The notes beneath the pieces were generated by a model, which was given only the letters and a program-made list of their open reading frames with translations, searched no databases and was not told the DNA's origin. From positions 134,776 through 174,091 of the forward strand of contig NZ_MQUS01000019.1 in NCBI RefSeq assembly GCF_001953885.1: 39,316 bases of DNA. The letters are read 5' to 3'. Of this stretch, positions 7,306 to 16,021 are shown in pieces. Position 1 is the stretch's first letter; each line of letters opens with the position of its first letter. The position numbers and the translations under genes are program-made. The DNA comes from Streptomyces sp. IMTB 2501 (GTDB taxonomy: Bacteria; Actinomycetota; Actinomycetes; Streptomycetales; Streptomycetaceae).

Positions 7306-8947
7306 CGAACTTTTCCTTGAGCTGCTTGAATTCCGCGTAGGTCTTGGCGAATTCGGTGTTGTTCTGGCCGTCGGTCGCCACGAAATAGATCCAGCCCTCG
7401 CGCGTCGGGTTCAGCGCCGCCATGAGCGCGTCCTCGCCGGGGTTGCCGATCGGGCCGGGCGGAAGCCCCTTGTGGGTGTAGGTGTTGTACGGGCTGTGGT
7501 TGCCGTTGATCTGCTTGAGGGAGATGTGGATGTTGCTCGTGCCCATGACGTAGTTGTAGGTCGAGTCGAACTGCAGGAACTGGTTCGTCTCGGTGTTGGT
7601 GGGCTTGAGCCGGTTGTAGACGACTTCCGCCATCTTGCGGAAGTCGTCGTGCGTCTTACCCTCCGCCTGCACCAGGCTCGCCACGGTGACCAGCTCGAAC
7701 GCGTTGTTCAGGCCCAGCGCCCGGGCCTTCGCCGTGAGGCCGTAGGAGTCGTACCTGGACGTGGCCTGCGCGACCATCTGTTTCAGGATGCTCTCGGGCT
7801 GCATGCCCTTGGCGGCCGCGTAGTTGCCCGGGAAAAGGAAGCCCTCCAGCGGGTCCTTGACCGCGCCGTTGTTCTGTACCCAGGCCGGCAGGCCGAAGCT
7901 CTTGTATTCCTTCTGGGCGACCTTCTGCGTCGTGCCGTCGGCGAGTTCGAGTTTTTTGTCGATAGCCTCGTAGACACCCGCGTTACGCTCGCCCGGGGTC
8001 ACCACGACATTGTTCTGGCTCTTCGGGTCGAGCATCATTTTCACCGCGCTTGCGGCGGACATCTGTTTCCTGAGGAGGTATGCACCGGCCTGGATGCTGT
8101 TACCACCCTGGATGTCGTTCTGCGCGTGCACGAAGGCGTCGGCGCTCTTGACGACGCCGGCCTCCTTCAGACGGCGGCCGATGTCCCAGCCGCCCGCGCC
8201 CTTGGGGATCTCGACCATCACCGTCTCGCTGGTGCCGTTACCCGCGTAGTCCGGGGCCGGGGCGAAACGATTTTGGTAGTACTTGTAGCCGAAGTAACCG
8301 GCGCCGGCGAGGCCGCCACCGAAGACCAGGACGACGACCATGCAGGCACAGCCGGTACGTCGTTTCTTGCCTTTCTTGGTGGGCTTCTTGCCCTTGCCGC
8401 GCCGGCCCTGGCGGCCATGGAGCTCGTGCTCCTCGTCGTCGTCATCGTCGCCGGCTCCCGTGAAGAAGGGGTGCTGCTCCTCCTCGTCGGGCGCGGTCTC
8501 CGGCTCCGCTTCCGGCTCGGCGCCCCTGCGGCCGGGCGGCTGCGGCGGCGGGTAGGCGTCCTCGGTGCCGTAGAAGTCGGGCTGTTCCCCGCCATAGCCG
8601 GCGGGCCTCTGGCCGTACGGGTCACCGGGGTCGGGGGCGTACGGCACCTGGCCGTGCGGGCCGGCCGCGTTCCAGGCGCCGGGCTGCTGGTAGGGCTGCT
8701 GGGCGTGGCCGACGTACTGCTGCTGGCCCTGTTCGCCGTAGTACCGGTACTGCTCCTGGCCGTAGCCGGACTGCTGCTCCTGGCTCCAGTCGCCGTACTG
8801 CGGCTGCTGTGGATAGTGCTGTGGCTGGCCGCCGTAGGGGGACTGCTGACCGCTGTGGGCCTGCTGTCCTCCCCATCCGCCGTCCCCGTACAACGGGTCC
8901 TCCGGATGCCACGGTTCGGGGTGTGGGCCCCGGCCATACTCAGTCAT
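7286..8947 (-). CDS. mltG: Endolytic murein transglycosylase MltG (YceG family)
   Basis: MltG is a membrane-anchored lytic transglycosylase that cuts nascent glycan strands and is thought to set their length. In this 553-aa protein an unusually long cytoplasmic N-terminus (about 1-200), rich in Gln, Tyr, Gly and Pro and then acidic, precedes a basic cluster and one membrane segment (CACMVVVLVFGGGLAGAGYF). The extracytoplasmic YceG domain follows. The catalytic glutamate is in ASLVQAEG, near residue 429, matching E. coli Glu218 by local alignment. The conserved YNTYTHKGLPPGPIGNPG block follows it. I chose the ATG at 8947 because AGGGGA lies just upstream; an open frame extends 32 codons further but looks non-coding. 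Confidence 0.93.
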   Translation of the reverse strand: MTEYGRGPHPEPWHPEDPLYGDGGWGGQQAHSGQQSPYGGQPQHYPQQPQYGDWSQEQQSGYGQEQYRYYGEQGQQQYVGHAQQPYQQPGAWNAAGPHGQVPYAPDPGDPYGQRPAGYGGEQPDFYGTEDAYPPPQPPGRRGAEPEAEPETAPDEEEQHPFFTGAGDDDDDEEHELHGRQGRRGKGKKPTKKGKKRRTGCACMVVVLVFGGGLAGAGYFGYKYYQNRFAPAPDYAGNGTSETVMVEIPKGAGGWDIGRRLKEAGVVKSADAFVHAQNDIQGGNSIQAGAYLLRKQMSAASAVKMMLDPKSQNNVVVTPGERNAGVYEAIDKKLELADGTTQKVAQKEYKSFGLPAWVQNNGAVKDPLEGFLFPGNYAAAKGMQPESILKQMVAQATSRYDSYGLTAKARALGLNNAFELVTVASLVQAEGKTHDDFRKMAEVVYNRLKPTNTETNQFLQFDSTYNYVMGTSNIHISLKQINGNHSPYNTYTHKGLPPGPIGNPGEDALMAALNPTREGWIYFVATDGQNNTEFAKTYAEFKQLKEKFDATSGN

Positions 8948-9068
8948 CGATCCCCTAGAGCCGCGAGGCCGACCGGGCGCCGGCTGGTGGCCCGCTTCCG
9001 TTCCGCCTCTTGCTGTGCGCCGACTGTTCGAACACCGGCGCATCGCGCGGAACGTTACCGTATCGCGA

Positions 9069-9533
9069 TCAGATGACCACTTCGACGCCCTCGCCCGGTG
9101 CTTTACCTGACACCCGTTCGGATTCGAGGGCCTGCTGGAGGATGATCACAGCGGCGGCCTGGTCGATGACGGCGCGGCCCTTCTTCGATTTCACTCCCGA
9201 GGCGCGCAGTCCCTGACTGGCCGTCACGGTCGTCATCCGCTCGTCCACCAGGCGCACCGGCACCGGCTTGATGCCGTTGGCCAGTTCCTGGGCGAAGGCG
9301 CGGACCTTCACCGCCGCCGGGCCCTCGCCCCCTTTGAGGGAGCGAGGGAGGCCGACGACGACCTCGATCGGTTCGTACTCCTCCACCAGTTGCCGCAAAC
9401 GGCGGTGGGCGGCGGGGATGTCCCGGCCGGGGACGGTCTCCACCGGTGTGGCGAGGATCCCATCGGGGTCACACGAGGCGACCCCGATCCGGGCGTCCCC
9501 GACGTCGATCGAAAGTCGACGTCCTCTGCGCAT
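9069..9533 (-). CDS. ruvX: RuvX/YqgF-family putative pre-16S rRNA nuclease
   Basis: This family has an RNase H-like fold and is linked to processing of the 16S rRNA 5' end. The 154-aa product opens MRRGRRLSIDVGDARIGVAS, with the first catalytic Asp in SIDVGDARIG, and carries the conserved VGLPRSLKG and VRLVDERMTT segments plus a late conserved Asp near KKGRAVIDQAAA. The ATG at 9533 is 25 bases after the alaS stop, with AAGGGA about 10 bases upstream. alaS-ruvX-mltG order is conserved in actinobacteria. Confidence 0.93.
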   Translation of the reverse strand: MRRGRRLSIDVGDARIGVASCDPDGILATPVETVPGRDIPAAHRRLRQLVEEYEPIEVVVGLPRSLKGGEGPAAVKVRAFAQELANGIKPVPVRLVDERMTTVTASQGLRASGVKSKKGRAVIDQAAAVIILQQALESERVSGKAPGEGVEVVI

Positions 9534-9558
9534 TTCCGACCGTTCCCTTACTGCGCTG

Positions 9559-12231
9559 TCACTTGGCGGTCTCGGCGACGAGGCGCTCGACAGCCTCGAC
9601 GGCATCGCCGACGGCAGCCGGGTTCTGGCCGCCGCCCTGGGCGACGTCCGGCTTGCCGCCACCGCCGCCGCCGAGGGTCTTGGCGGCGGTGCGGACCAGG
9701 TCACCGGCCTTGAGACCGCGCTCACGGGCGGCCTCGTTGGTGGCGATGACAGTCAGCGGCTTGCCGTTGTTGACCGTGAAAAGGGCCACAACCGCGGCGC
9801 GTCCACCCTGGATGCGGCCGCGCACGTCGAGGACCAGCTTGCGCAGGTCGTCCGGGGTCGTACCGTCCGGGACCCGACCGGTGACGACGGCCACACCGCG
9901 GACGTCCTTGGCGGACTCCGCGAGACCGGCGGCGGCCTGCAGCACCTTCTCGGCGCGGAACTTCTCGATCTCCTTCTCGGCGTCCTTCAGCTTGCCGAGC
10001 ATCGAGGAGACCTTCTCCGGCAGCTCCTCCGGGCGGCCCTTGAGCAGCTCCGTCAGCTGGTTGACCACCGTGTGCTCACGGGCGAGGAAGGTGTAGGCGT
10101 CCACACCGACGAGGGCCTCGATACGGCGGACACCCGAACCGATGGAGGACTCGCCGAGCAGCTTCACCAGGCCCAGCTGGGCGGTGTTGTGCACGTGCGT
10201 GCCGCCGCACAGCTCCTTGGAGAAGTCGCCGATGGTCACCACACGGACCCGCTCGCCGTACTTCTCGCCGAACTCGGCAATGGCACCCTGCTTCTTCGCC
10301 TCGTCGATGCCCATGATCTCGGCGTGCACGTCGAGGTCGCGGGCCAGCACCTCGTTGATCTTCTGCTCGACGTCGGTCATCACCGCCGTCGGCACGGCGG
10401 ACGGGGAACCGAAGTCGAAGCGGAAGCGGCCGGGCTGGTTCTCGGAACCGGCCTGGGCGGCCGTCGGGCCGAGAGCGTCGCGCAGCGCCTGGTGGGTGAG
10501 GTGGGTGGCCGAGTGGGCGCGGGCGATGGCCTTGCGGCGGCGGGCGTCGATCGAGGCGTGGGCCTTGGCTCCGACGGTGACCTCGCCGACCTGGACGACG
10601 CCCTTGTGGACGTACACCCCGGGGACCGGCTTCTGGCAGTCGCGGATCTCGATGACGGCACCGGAGTCGACCTTGATCCGGCCGGTGTCACCGATCTGGC
10701 CGCCGCCCTCGGCGTAGAACGGGGTGCGGTCGAGGACGATCTCGACCTCGTCGCCCTCGGTGGCGGCCGGCGAGGAGACGCCGTCGACCAGGATGCCGAC
10801 GATCGTGGTCTCGCCCTCGGTGTCGGCGTAGCCGATGAAGTCGGTCTCGCCGGCGGTGTCGGCGATCTCGCGATAGGCACCCATGTCGGCGTGGCCGGTC
10901 TTCTTGGCCTGGGCGTCGGCCTTGGCACGCTCCCGCTGCTCCTTCATCAGGCGGCGGAAGCCGTCCTCGTCCACGGAGAGGCCCTGCTCGGCGGCCATCT
11001 CCAGGGTGAGGTCGATCGGGAAGCCCCAGGTGTCGTGGAGCAGGAAGGCCTTGTCACCGGAGAGGATCGTGCCGCCGGACTGCTTGGTCTCGGTGACGGC
11101 GGTGTCGAGGATGTTGGTGCCCGCCTTCAGCGTCTTGAGGAAGGCGTTCTCCTCGGCGAGGGCGACCTTCTCGATGCGCTCGCGGTCGGTGATCAGCTCC
11201 GGGTACTGCTGGCCCATCATGCCGATCACGGTGTCGATCAGGTCCTTGACGACCGGACCGGTGGCGCCGAGGAGGCGCATGTTGCGGATGGCGCGGCGCA
11301 TGATGCGGCGCAGGACGTAACCGCGGCCCTCGTTGCCCGGTGTCACACCGTCGCCGATGAGCATCGTGGCGGTACGCATGTGGTCGGTGACCACACGAAG
11401 AGACACGTCCGAGTCATGGGCGTCGCCGTAGCGGACGCCGGTCAGTTCGGTGGCCTTGTCGATGACGGCCATGGAGGTGTCGATCTCGTACATGTTCTGC
11501 ACGCCCTGCAGAATCATGGCGAGGCGCTCCAGGCCGAGGCCCGTGTCGATGTTCTTGCTCGGCAGGTCGCCGAGGATCTCGAAGTTGTCCTTGCCGATGC
11601 CCTCGCCACGCTCGTACTGCATGAAGACGAGGTTCCAGATCTCCACATACCGCTCGTCGTTGACGGCGGGGCCGCCCTCGACGCCGAACTCGGGGCCGCG
11701 GTCGTAGTTGATCTCGGAGCAGGGGCCGCAGGGGCCGGGGACGCCCATGGACCAGTAGTTGTCCTTCATGCCGAGGCGCTGGATGCGCTCCTTCGGCACA
11801 CCGACGACCTCGTGCCAGATGCGCTCGGCCTCGTCGTCGTCCTTGTAAACGGTGATCCAGAGCTTCTCCGGCTCCAGGCCGTAACCGCCCTTGTCCTGGG
11901 GCGAGGTGAGCAGCTCCCAGGCGTACTTGATGGCGCCTTCCTTGAAGTAGTCGCCGAAGGAGAAGTTGCCGCACATCTGGAAGAACGTGCCGTGCCGCGT
12001 GGTCTTGCCGACCTCTTCGATGTCGGGCGTGCGCACGCACTTCTGCACGCTGGTGGCGCGCGGGAACGGCGGCTTGACCTCACCCAGGAAGTAGGGCTTG
12101 AAGGGCACCATGCCGGCGGGGACGAGGAGCAGAGTCGGGTCGTCCGCGATGAGCGACGCCGAAGGGACGACGGTGTGCCCGCGCTCCTCGAAGAAGCTCA
12201 GCCAGCGGCGGCGAATCTCGGCCGACTCCAT
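9559..12231 (-). CDS. alaS: Alanyl-tRNA synthetase
   Basis: AlaRS charges tRNA-Ala and edits mischarged Ser and Gly. The protein is 890 aa, full length. The class II catalytic core (about 1-260) includes HGTFFQMCGNFSFGDYF and GLGLERLAMILQG. The tRNA-recognition domain follows. The editing domain has the metal ligands in HSATH (about 574-578) and CGGTH (about 674), and a C-terminal DHHA1/C-Ala region ends in a glycine run (LGGGGGGKPDVAQGG). The ATG start shares one base with the upstream DUF6167 stop codon (TGATG), so translation is coupled. Confidence 0.98.
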   Translation of the reverse strand: MESAEIRRRWLSFFEERGHTVVPSASLIADDPTLLLVPAGMVPFKPYFLGEVKPPFPRATSVQKCVRTPDIEEVGKTTRHGTFFQMCGNFSFGDYFKEGAIKYAWELLTSPQDKGGYGLEPEKLWITVYKDDDEAERIWHEVVGVPKERIQRLGMKDNYWSMGVPGPCGPCSEINYDRGPEFGVEGGPAVNDERYVEIWNLVFMQYERGEGIGKDNFEILGDLPSKNIDTGLGLERLAMILQGVQNMYEIDTSMAVIDKATELTGVRYGDAHDSDVSLRVVTDHMRTATMLIGDGVTPGNEGRGYVLRRIMRRAIRNMRLLGATGPVVKDLIDTVIGMMGQQYPELITDRERIEKVALAEENAFLKTLKAGTNILDTAVTETKQSGGTILSGDKAFLLHDTWGFPIDLTLEMAAEQGLSVDEDGFRRLMKEQRERAKADAQAKKTGHADMGAYREIADTAGETDFIGYADTEGETTIVGILVDGVSSPAATEGDEVEIVLDRTPFYAEGGGQIGDTGRIKVDSGAVIEIRDCQKPVPGVYVHKGVVQVGEVTVGAKAHASIDARRRKAIARAHSATHLTHQALRDALGPTAAQAGSENQPGRFRFDFGSPSAVPTAVMTDVEQKINEVLARDLDVHAEIMGIDEAKKQGAIAEFGEKYGERVRVVTIGDFSKELCGGTHVHNTAQLGLVKLLGESSIGSGVRRIEALVGVDAYTFLAREHTVVNQLTELLKGRPEELPEKVSSMLGKLKDAEKEIEKFRAEKVLQAAAGLAESAKDVRGVAVVTGRVPDGTTPDDLRKLVLDVRGRIQGGRAAVVALFTVNNGKPLTVIATNEAARERGLKAGDLVRTAAKTLGGGGGGKPDVAQGGGQNPAAVGDAVEAVERLVAETAK

Positions 12232-12605
12232 CAGTGGTCCTCATTCCGGTTGTACGAGTACTTCGTTGGCGAAGAGATCGACGTTTCGATGTACTTCGGA
12301 GTGCTGCGGTTGTTGCTGTGGGCGTTCTCGATGGCGGAGTAGCGCCGGGGTGCGGGGAGTTCGGGGTTCTCATGGATGCCCAGGGCATCCTCCAGCTCTG
12401 CCTCCCGCTGGGCCATGTTGTCGCGGACGTCGAGCGCGAAGCCGACCGCGCGGTCCTTCAGCCGCTGACCGGTCTCCAGGGCCTTGTTCGCCGCGGTCGC
12501 GGCGAGGCTCTCCGGGGTCAGCTGCTTCAGCTTGCGGTTGACCTTGGTGGTGGCCCACACACCGGCGGCGACACCTGTGGTGAACCAGAACGTACGGCGG
12601 AACAT
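12231..12605 (-). CDS. DUF6167-type small membrane-associated protein
   Basis: This 124-aa protein of unknown function has an N-terminal hydrophobic segment (FRRTFWFTTGVAAGVWATT) that could anchor it in the membrane. A charged helical region (about 25-90) and a polar, Asn/Ser-rich tail follow. Streptomycetes keep such a protein between a DUF948 protein and alaS. It overlaps the alaS start by one base and follows the DUF948 gene by 15 bases, so the three form one unit. The function is not known, and I see no catalytic motif. Confidence 0.85.
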   Translation of the reverse strand: MFRRTFWFTTGVAAGVWATTKVNRKLKQLTPESLAATAANKALETGQRLKDRAVGFALDVRDNMAQREAELEDALGIHENPELPAPRRYSAIENAHSNNRSTPKYIETSISSPTKYSYNRNEDH

Positions 12606-12620
12606 CGCTCGGTCTCGTCC

Positions 12621-13055
12621 TTACTTCCGCTTGCGTCGTGCGGCAGGGACCGTGCGGCCCACGATCACGGTACGCCGGGGCGCCTTCGCGGGCACGTCCT
12701 CCTTGCGGCCGCCCAGCGCCCGCCGGACGCCGTAGCCGAAGGCCGCGACCTTGACCAGCGGGCCGCCGAAGGTGGAGGCGACGGTGGTCGACAGCGCGGA
12801 GGCGTTCGACGTGACCTCCTGGACGTCGGAGGCGATCGCGTCGACGCGGTCGATCTGGGTCTGCGCGGAGCGCACGGCGGCGGAGGCGTCGGCGAGCAGC
12901 GGGACGGCCTGATCGGTCACGTCCGCCACGAGCTTGGTGGTCGCCTTGAGCGTCTGGGTCAGCCTCGCGAGAGCCACCGCGAGGAAGGAGACCAGGATCG
13001 CCCAGAACACGGCCACCAGGATCCCGGCCACCTCACCACCGGACACTGTGCGCAC
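12621..13055 (-). CDS. DUF948 membrane protein
   Basis: The 144-aa product has one N-terminal membrane helix (EVAGILVAVFWAILVSFLAVALARL). A long amphipathic, coiled-coil-like region with repeated Val/Ala spacing follows (about 32-100), then a basic C-terminal tail ending RRKRK. DUF948 proteins resemble methyl-accepting-protein helices, and their role is unknown. The start is uncertain: GTG at 13055 has AGGGAG only 3 bases upstream, while GTG at 13046 (reading SGGEVAG) is 12 bases from the same motif. It is the first gene of the alaS unit and is divergent from the STAND ATPase gene. Confidence 0.85.
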   Translation of the reverse strand: MRTVSGGEVAGILVAVFWAILVSFLAVALARLTQTLKATTKLVADVTDQAVPLLADASAAVRSAQTQIDRVDAIASDVQEVTSNASALSTTVASTFGGPLVKVAAFGYGVRRALGGRKEDVPAKAPRRTVIVGRTVPAARRKRK

Positions 13056-13168
13056 CCGCTCCCTGAAACGTGCCTCACCATCGAAAAAGTCGTGTCCGAG
13101 CCTATCGCGCCGGGGCCGGGGCTCCGTACCGCATTACCGGGGCCACGGGGCGGAGTTGCGAGAAGCGA

Positions 13169-13198
13169 TTGTACGCATTGAACACACTTCAGTACGCT
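13169..13198 (+). promoter_or_regulatory. Candidate promoter for the STAND ATPase gene
   Basis: TTGTAC (13169-13174) and TACGCT (13193-13198) are separated by 18 bases, a fair match to an actinobacterial sigma-70-type promoter. The ATG is 9 bases after the -10 hexamer and has no Shine-Dalgarno sequence, so a leaderless transcript is plausible. The same TACGCT hexamer precedes the M24 gene. Confidence 0.3.
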
Positions 13199-13207
13199 CC
13201 GTGTCCC

Positions 13208-15385
13208 ATGCGAGGTCCTCAGCGCCCTGATCCGTTCGCCGCCGGCGATCCTCCCCTGGAACTGACCACGTTCGTCGGGCGTTCGGCCGAGTTCGCCGAG
13301 CTGACGACCGCGCTCGGCCGGGCCCGGCTGGTGACCGTGACCGGGGTCGGCGGTGTCGGCAAGTCCCGGCTGGCCGCGCGGGTCGCCGCCGGGTGGGAGT
13401 CCGCCGCCGGGCGGGTGGAGCTGGCGCCGGTACGCGATCCGCAGTTCGTGGAGTACGCGGTGGCGGAGGCGCTGGGGCTGACCGACCACACCGCCCGTCT
13501 GCCCCGGGAGACGCTGCTGGAGCATCTGGCCGGCCGTCCGGCCCTGTTGGTGCTGGACGGGTTCGAGCATCTCGTGGATGCCTGTGCCGAGCTGACCGCG
13601 GAGCTGCTGCGGAAGCTGCCGCAGCTGCGGGTGCTGGCCGTGGGGCGGCGTCCGCTGGGGCTGGCGGGCGAGCGGCTGTTCCCGCTGGCGCCGCTCGGCG
13701 CGGACGAGGCGGTGGAGCTGTTCGCCGACCGGGCCCGGGAGCAGGGGCTCAAGGTCGCCGACGGCCCCGAGGTGCGCGAGCTGTGCCGGCGGCTGGAGGG
13801 GATCCCGCTGGCCGTGGAGCTGGCGGCCGGGCGGCTGCGGGCGCTGTCCCCGGCGCAGCTGCTGGAGCGGCTGGACGACCGGTTCCGGCTGCTGAGCACG
13901 AGCGGCCGGGACGGCGCGCCGCGCCCGGTCCCCGGCGGTCCCCCGTGCCGCCATCAGACGCTGCGCACAGCGATCGGCTGGAGCCACGAGCTGTGCACGC
14001 CGGCCGAGCGGCTGCTGTGGGCGCGTCTGTCGGCGTTCGCGCAGACCTTCGACCTGGAGGCGGTCGAGTACGTGTGCAGCGGGGACGGGCTGCCCGCCGA
14101 AGACGTCCTGGACGTGCTGTCGGAGCTGCTGGCCCAGTCGGTCGTCACCCGGGAGGAGTCCCCGGCCGGCCCCCGCTACCGGATGCTGGACACCGTCCGG
14201 GCCTACGGCGCCGGCTGGCTGGCAGGGATGGGCGACGCGGCCCGGCTGCGCCGGCGGCACCGGGACTGGTATCTGGGCCTGGCGACCTGGTGCGAGCTGG
14301 ACTGGTTCTCGCCCCGGCAGGGCGAGGTCGCCGCCCGGGTGGAGGCGGAGCTGCCCAATCTGCGGGCGGCCCTGGAGTTCTGTCTGACGGAGCCTGACGA
14401 GGCCCATCTCGGCCAGTACCTCGCGGGGTCGCTGTGGTTCTGCTGGGTCGGCTGCGGCCGGCTCGCGGAGGGCCGGCGCTGGCTGGCGCGCAGCGTCGAG
14501 CTGGATTCGGAGTACGAGCAGTCGCGGCTGAAGGCGCTGTGGGTGCTCGGCTATGTGGCGATCCTCCAAGGCGACACGGTGCCGGCGCTGGCGGCGCTGC
14601 TGGAGTGCCGGGAACAGGCCGAGCGGGCCGCGGATCCGGCGGCGGTGGCGTACGCCGAGCACCGCACCGGCTGTCTTGCCCTGGTCACCGATGACATGGC
14701 CCGTGCAGAAACGCTGCTGCGCTCGGCGCTGGACCGCTATCAGGAGATCGGTGAGCTCAACAGCAATGTGCTGATGGGCCAGGTGGAGCTGGCGATGACG
14801 CGGGCCTTCCAGGGGGACCTGCCGGACGCGGTGCGGCTGTGCGAGGACGTGCGCCGGGTGTGCGAGGACCACGGGGAGCGCTGGGCCCGCAGCTACGCAC
14901 TGTACGTGCTGGCGTACGCGGCCTGGCAGGAAGGCACCCAGGACAGGGCGCGCGACCTGCTCACGGAGTGTCTGCGCAACGCGCACGCCTTCCGCGACCT
15001 GCTCGGCTCGGTCATGGTGCTGGAGCTGCTGGCACTGGTGACGGCGGCCCAGGGCGAGCCGGCCGAGGCCGCGCTGCTGCAGGGTGCGGCGGGCCGGATG
15101 TGGCCCTCGGTGGGGCTCCCGCTGTTCGGCTCGGCGTACTTCAACGCCCCGCACGAGCGCTGTGCGGCGATGGCACGGCAGGCCCTCGGGGACGCTCGGT
15201 ACGAGGAGTGCGTGCGCGAAGGGGCCGGGCTGGACCGGGCGGCGGCGGTGTCCCGGGCGCTCGGGGACGACAGACAGCGGCTCGCGGCGCTGCCGACGCC
15301 GCGCGGGCCGGTGCAGCACGGCGGTCCCGAGAAACGCGAACCCGCCGCCTCGCCCGCCCGGAAGGGCGGGGAGACGGCGGGCTGA
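13208..15385 (+). CDS. STAND-family ATPase with TPR-like C-terminal region, no visible DNA-binding domain
   Basis: This 725-aa protein has an NB-ARC-like ATPase core: TTFVGR near 21-25, Walker A GVGGVGKS at 46-53, Walker B ALLVLDGFEH at about 112-120, and the GIPLAVELAAGRLRAL block of AfsR/LAL-type regulators. A winged-helix-like segment and then helical TPR-like repeats (about 390-680) follow. AfsR proteins add an N-terminal OmpR/BTAD module and LAL regulators a C-terminal LuxR helix-turn-helix. Neither is present, and the C-terminus is a polar tail (REPAASPARKGG). It could be a signalling ATPase acting through a partner. The ATG at 13208 begins MRGPQRPDPF; the open frame extends upstream but without coding character. 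It faces rpsD, and its 3' end lies in a terminator-like hairpin. Confidence 0.88.
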   Translation: MRGPQRPDPFAAGDPPLELTTFVGRSAEFAELTTALGRARLVTVTGVGGVGKSRLAARVAAGWESAAGRVELAPVRDPQFVEYAVAEALGLTDHTARLPRETLLEHLAGRPALLVLDGFEHLVDACAELTAELLRKLPQLRVLAVGRRPLGLAGERLFPLAPLGADEAVELFADRAREQGLKVADGPEVRELCRRLEGIPLAVELAAGRLRALSPAQLLERLDDRFRLLSTSGRDGAPRPVPGGPPCRHQTLRTAIGWSHELCTPAERLLWARLSAFAQTFDLEAVEYVCSGDGLPAEDVLDVLSELLAQSVVTREESPAGPRYRMLDTVRAYGAGWLAGMGDAARLRRRHRDWYLGLATWCELDWFSPRQGEVAARVEAELPNLRAALEFCLTEPDEAHLGQYLAGSLWFCWVGCGRLAEGRRWLARSVELDSEYEQSRLKALWVLGYVAILQGDTVPALAALLECREQAERAADPAAVAYAEHRTGCLALVTDDMARAETLLRSALDRYQEIGELNSNVLMGQVELAMTRAFQGDLPDAVRLCEDVRRVCEDHGERWARSYALYVLAYAAWQEGTQDRARDLLTECLRNAHAFRDLLGSVMVLELLALVTAAQGEPAEAALLQGAAGRMWPSVGLPLFGSAYFNAPHERCAAMARQALGDARYEECVREGAGLDRAAAVSRALGDDRQRLAALPTPRGPVQHGGPEKREPAASPARKGGETAG
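15341..15381. terminator. Bidirectional hairpin inside the 3' end of the STAND gene
   Basis: An inner perfect 7-bp stem CCCGCCC / GGGCGGG has a GGAA loop (15360-15363). It continues outward through TC/GA pairs, one bulge and one mismatch into a second 7-bp stem, CCCGCCG / CGGCGGG. It ends 1 base before the STAND stop codon and 25 bases beyond the rpsD stop, so it probably serves both convergent genes. Confidence 0.6.
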
Positions 15386-15406
15386 GTCGCTGCGCCGGGG
15401 CTGGGA

Positions 15407-16021
15407 TCAGCGGGCGTAGTACTCGACGACGAGCTGCTCGTCGCAGATCACCGGGATCTCCTTGCGGTTCGGCTCGCGGTCCAGGCGGAACGCCAGGGCC
15501 TTGAGGTTCACCTGCAGGTAGCGCGGGGTCTCACCCTCGGGGGCGAAGCCACCCTCGCGGGCGATCGTGAAGAGCGTCTTCTCCTTGGAGCGGTCGCGGA
15601 CCTGCACGACGTCGTCCGGACGGACGCGGAAGGACGGCTTGTCGACCTTCTGGCCGTTGACCTGGATGTGGCCGTGGACGACCATCTGACGGGCCTGGTA
15701 GATGGTGCGGGCGATGCCCGAACGCAGGACCAGGGCGTCGAGACGGCGCTCGAGCTCCACGATCAGGGCCTCACCGGTCTTGCCCTGGACCTTGGACGCG
15801 CGCTCGTAGGCGCGGACCAGCTGGCGCTCGGAGATGTCGTACTGCGCGCGCAGACGCTGCTTCTCCAGCAGACGGACCTTGTAGTCCGAGTTCTGCTTGC
15901 GGCCACGGCCGTGCTCACCCGGCGGGTAGGGGCGGGCCTCGAAGTACTTGACGGCCTTCGGGGTCAGCGCGATGCCGAGGGCACGCGACTTCTTGACCTT
16001 GGGGCGGGACTGGTTCGCCAC
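15407..16021 (-). CDS. rpsD: 30S ribosomal protein S4
   Basis: S4 nucleates 30S assembly by binding the 5' domain of 16S rRNA. The product has 204 aa from the GTG at 16021, which gives the expected start ANQSRPKVKKSRALGIAL. The N-terminal region lacks the four-cysteine zinc motif of some S4 proteins (the C-minus form). The S4 RNA-binding domain spans about 93-155 (RRLDALVLRSG, MVVHGHIQVNG). The ending ICDEQLVVEYYAR is typical. The gene stands alone here, away from the alpha ribosomal operon, as known for streptomycetes. Purine-rich GAAAGAG lies upstream of the start. Confidence 0.97.
   Translation of the reverse strand: MANQSRPKVKKSRALGIALTPKAVKYFEARPYPPGEHGRGRKQNSDYKVRLLEKQRLRAQYDISERQLVRAYERASKVQGKTGEALIVELERRLDALVLRSGIARTIYQARQMVVHGHIQVNGQKVDKPSFRVRPDDVVQVRDRSKEKTLFTIAREGGFAPEGETPRYLQVNLKALAFRLDREPNRKEIPVICDEQLVVEYYAR

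Noticed and set aside
8948..9043. Longer start for mltG
   Set aside because: The extension has no ribosome site, whereas ATG 8947 is preceded by AGGGGA.
9268..12342. Very long open frame (about 1,024 codons) on the plus strand opposite alaS
   Set aside because: It is an antisense shadow created by high-GC third positions of alaS; its translation (Val/Leu/Asp/Gly/His-rich) matches no family, and alaS is certain.
13070..13207. Upstream extension of the STAND reading frame
   Set aside because: The extra 46 residues lack coding character and cover the likely promoter; the TTFVGR core begins soon after the chosen start.
13208..15385. STAND ATPase considered as an Avs-type antiphage protein
   Set aside because: No N-terminal nuclease, protease or other effector domain is visible, and the core resembles AfsR/LAL regulators more than known Avs proteins.
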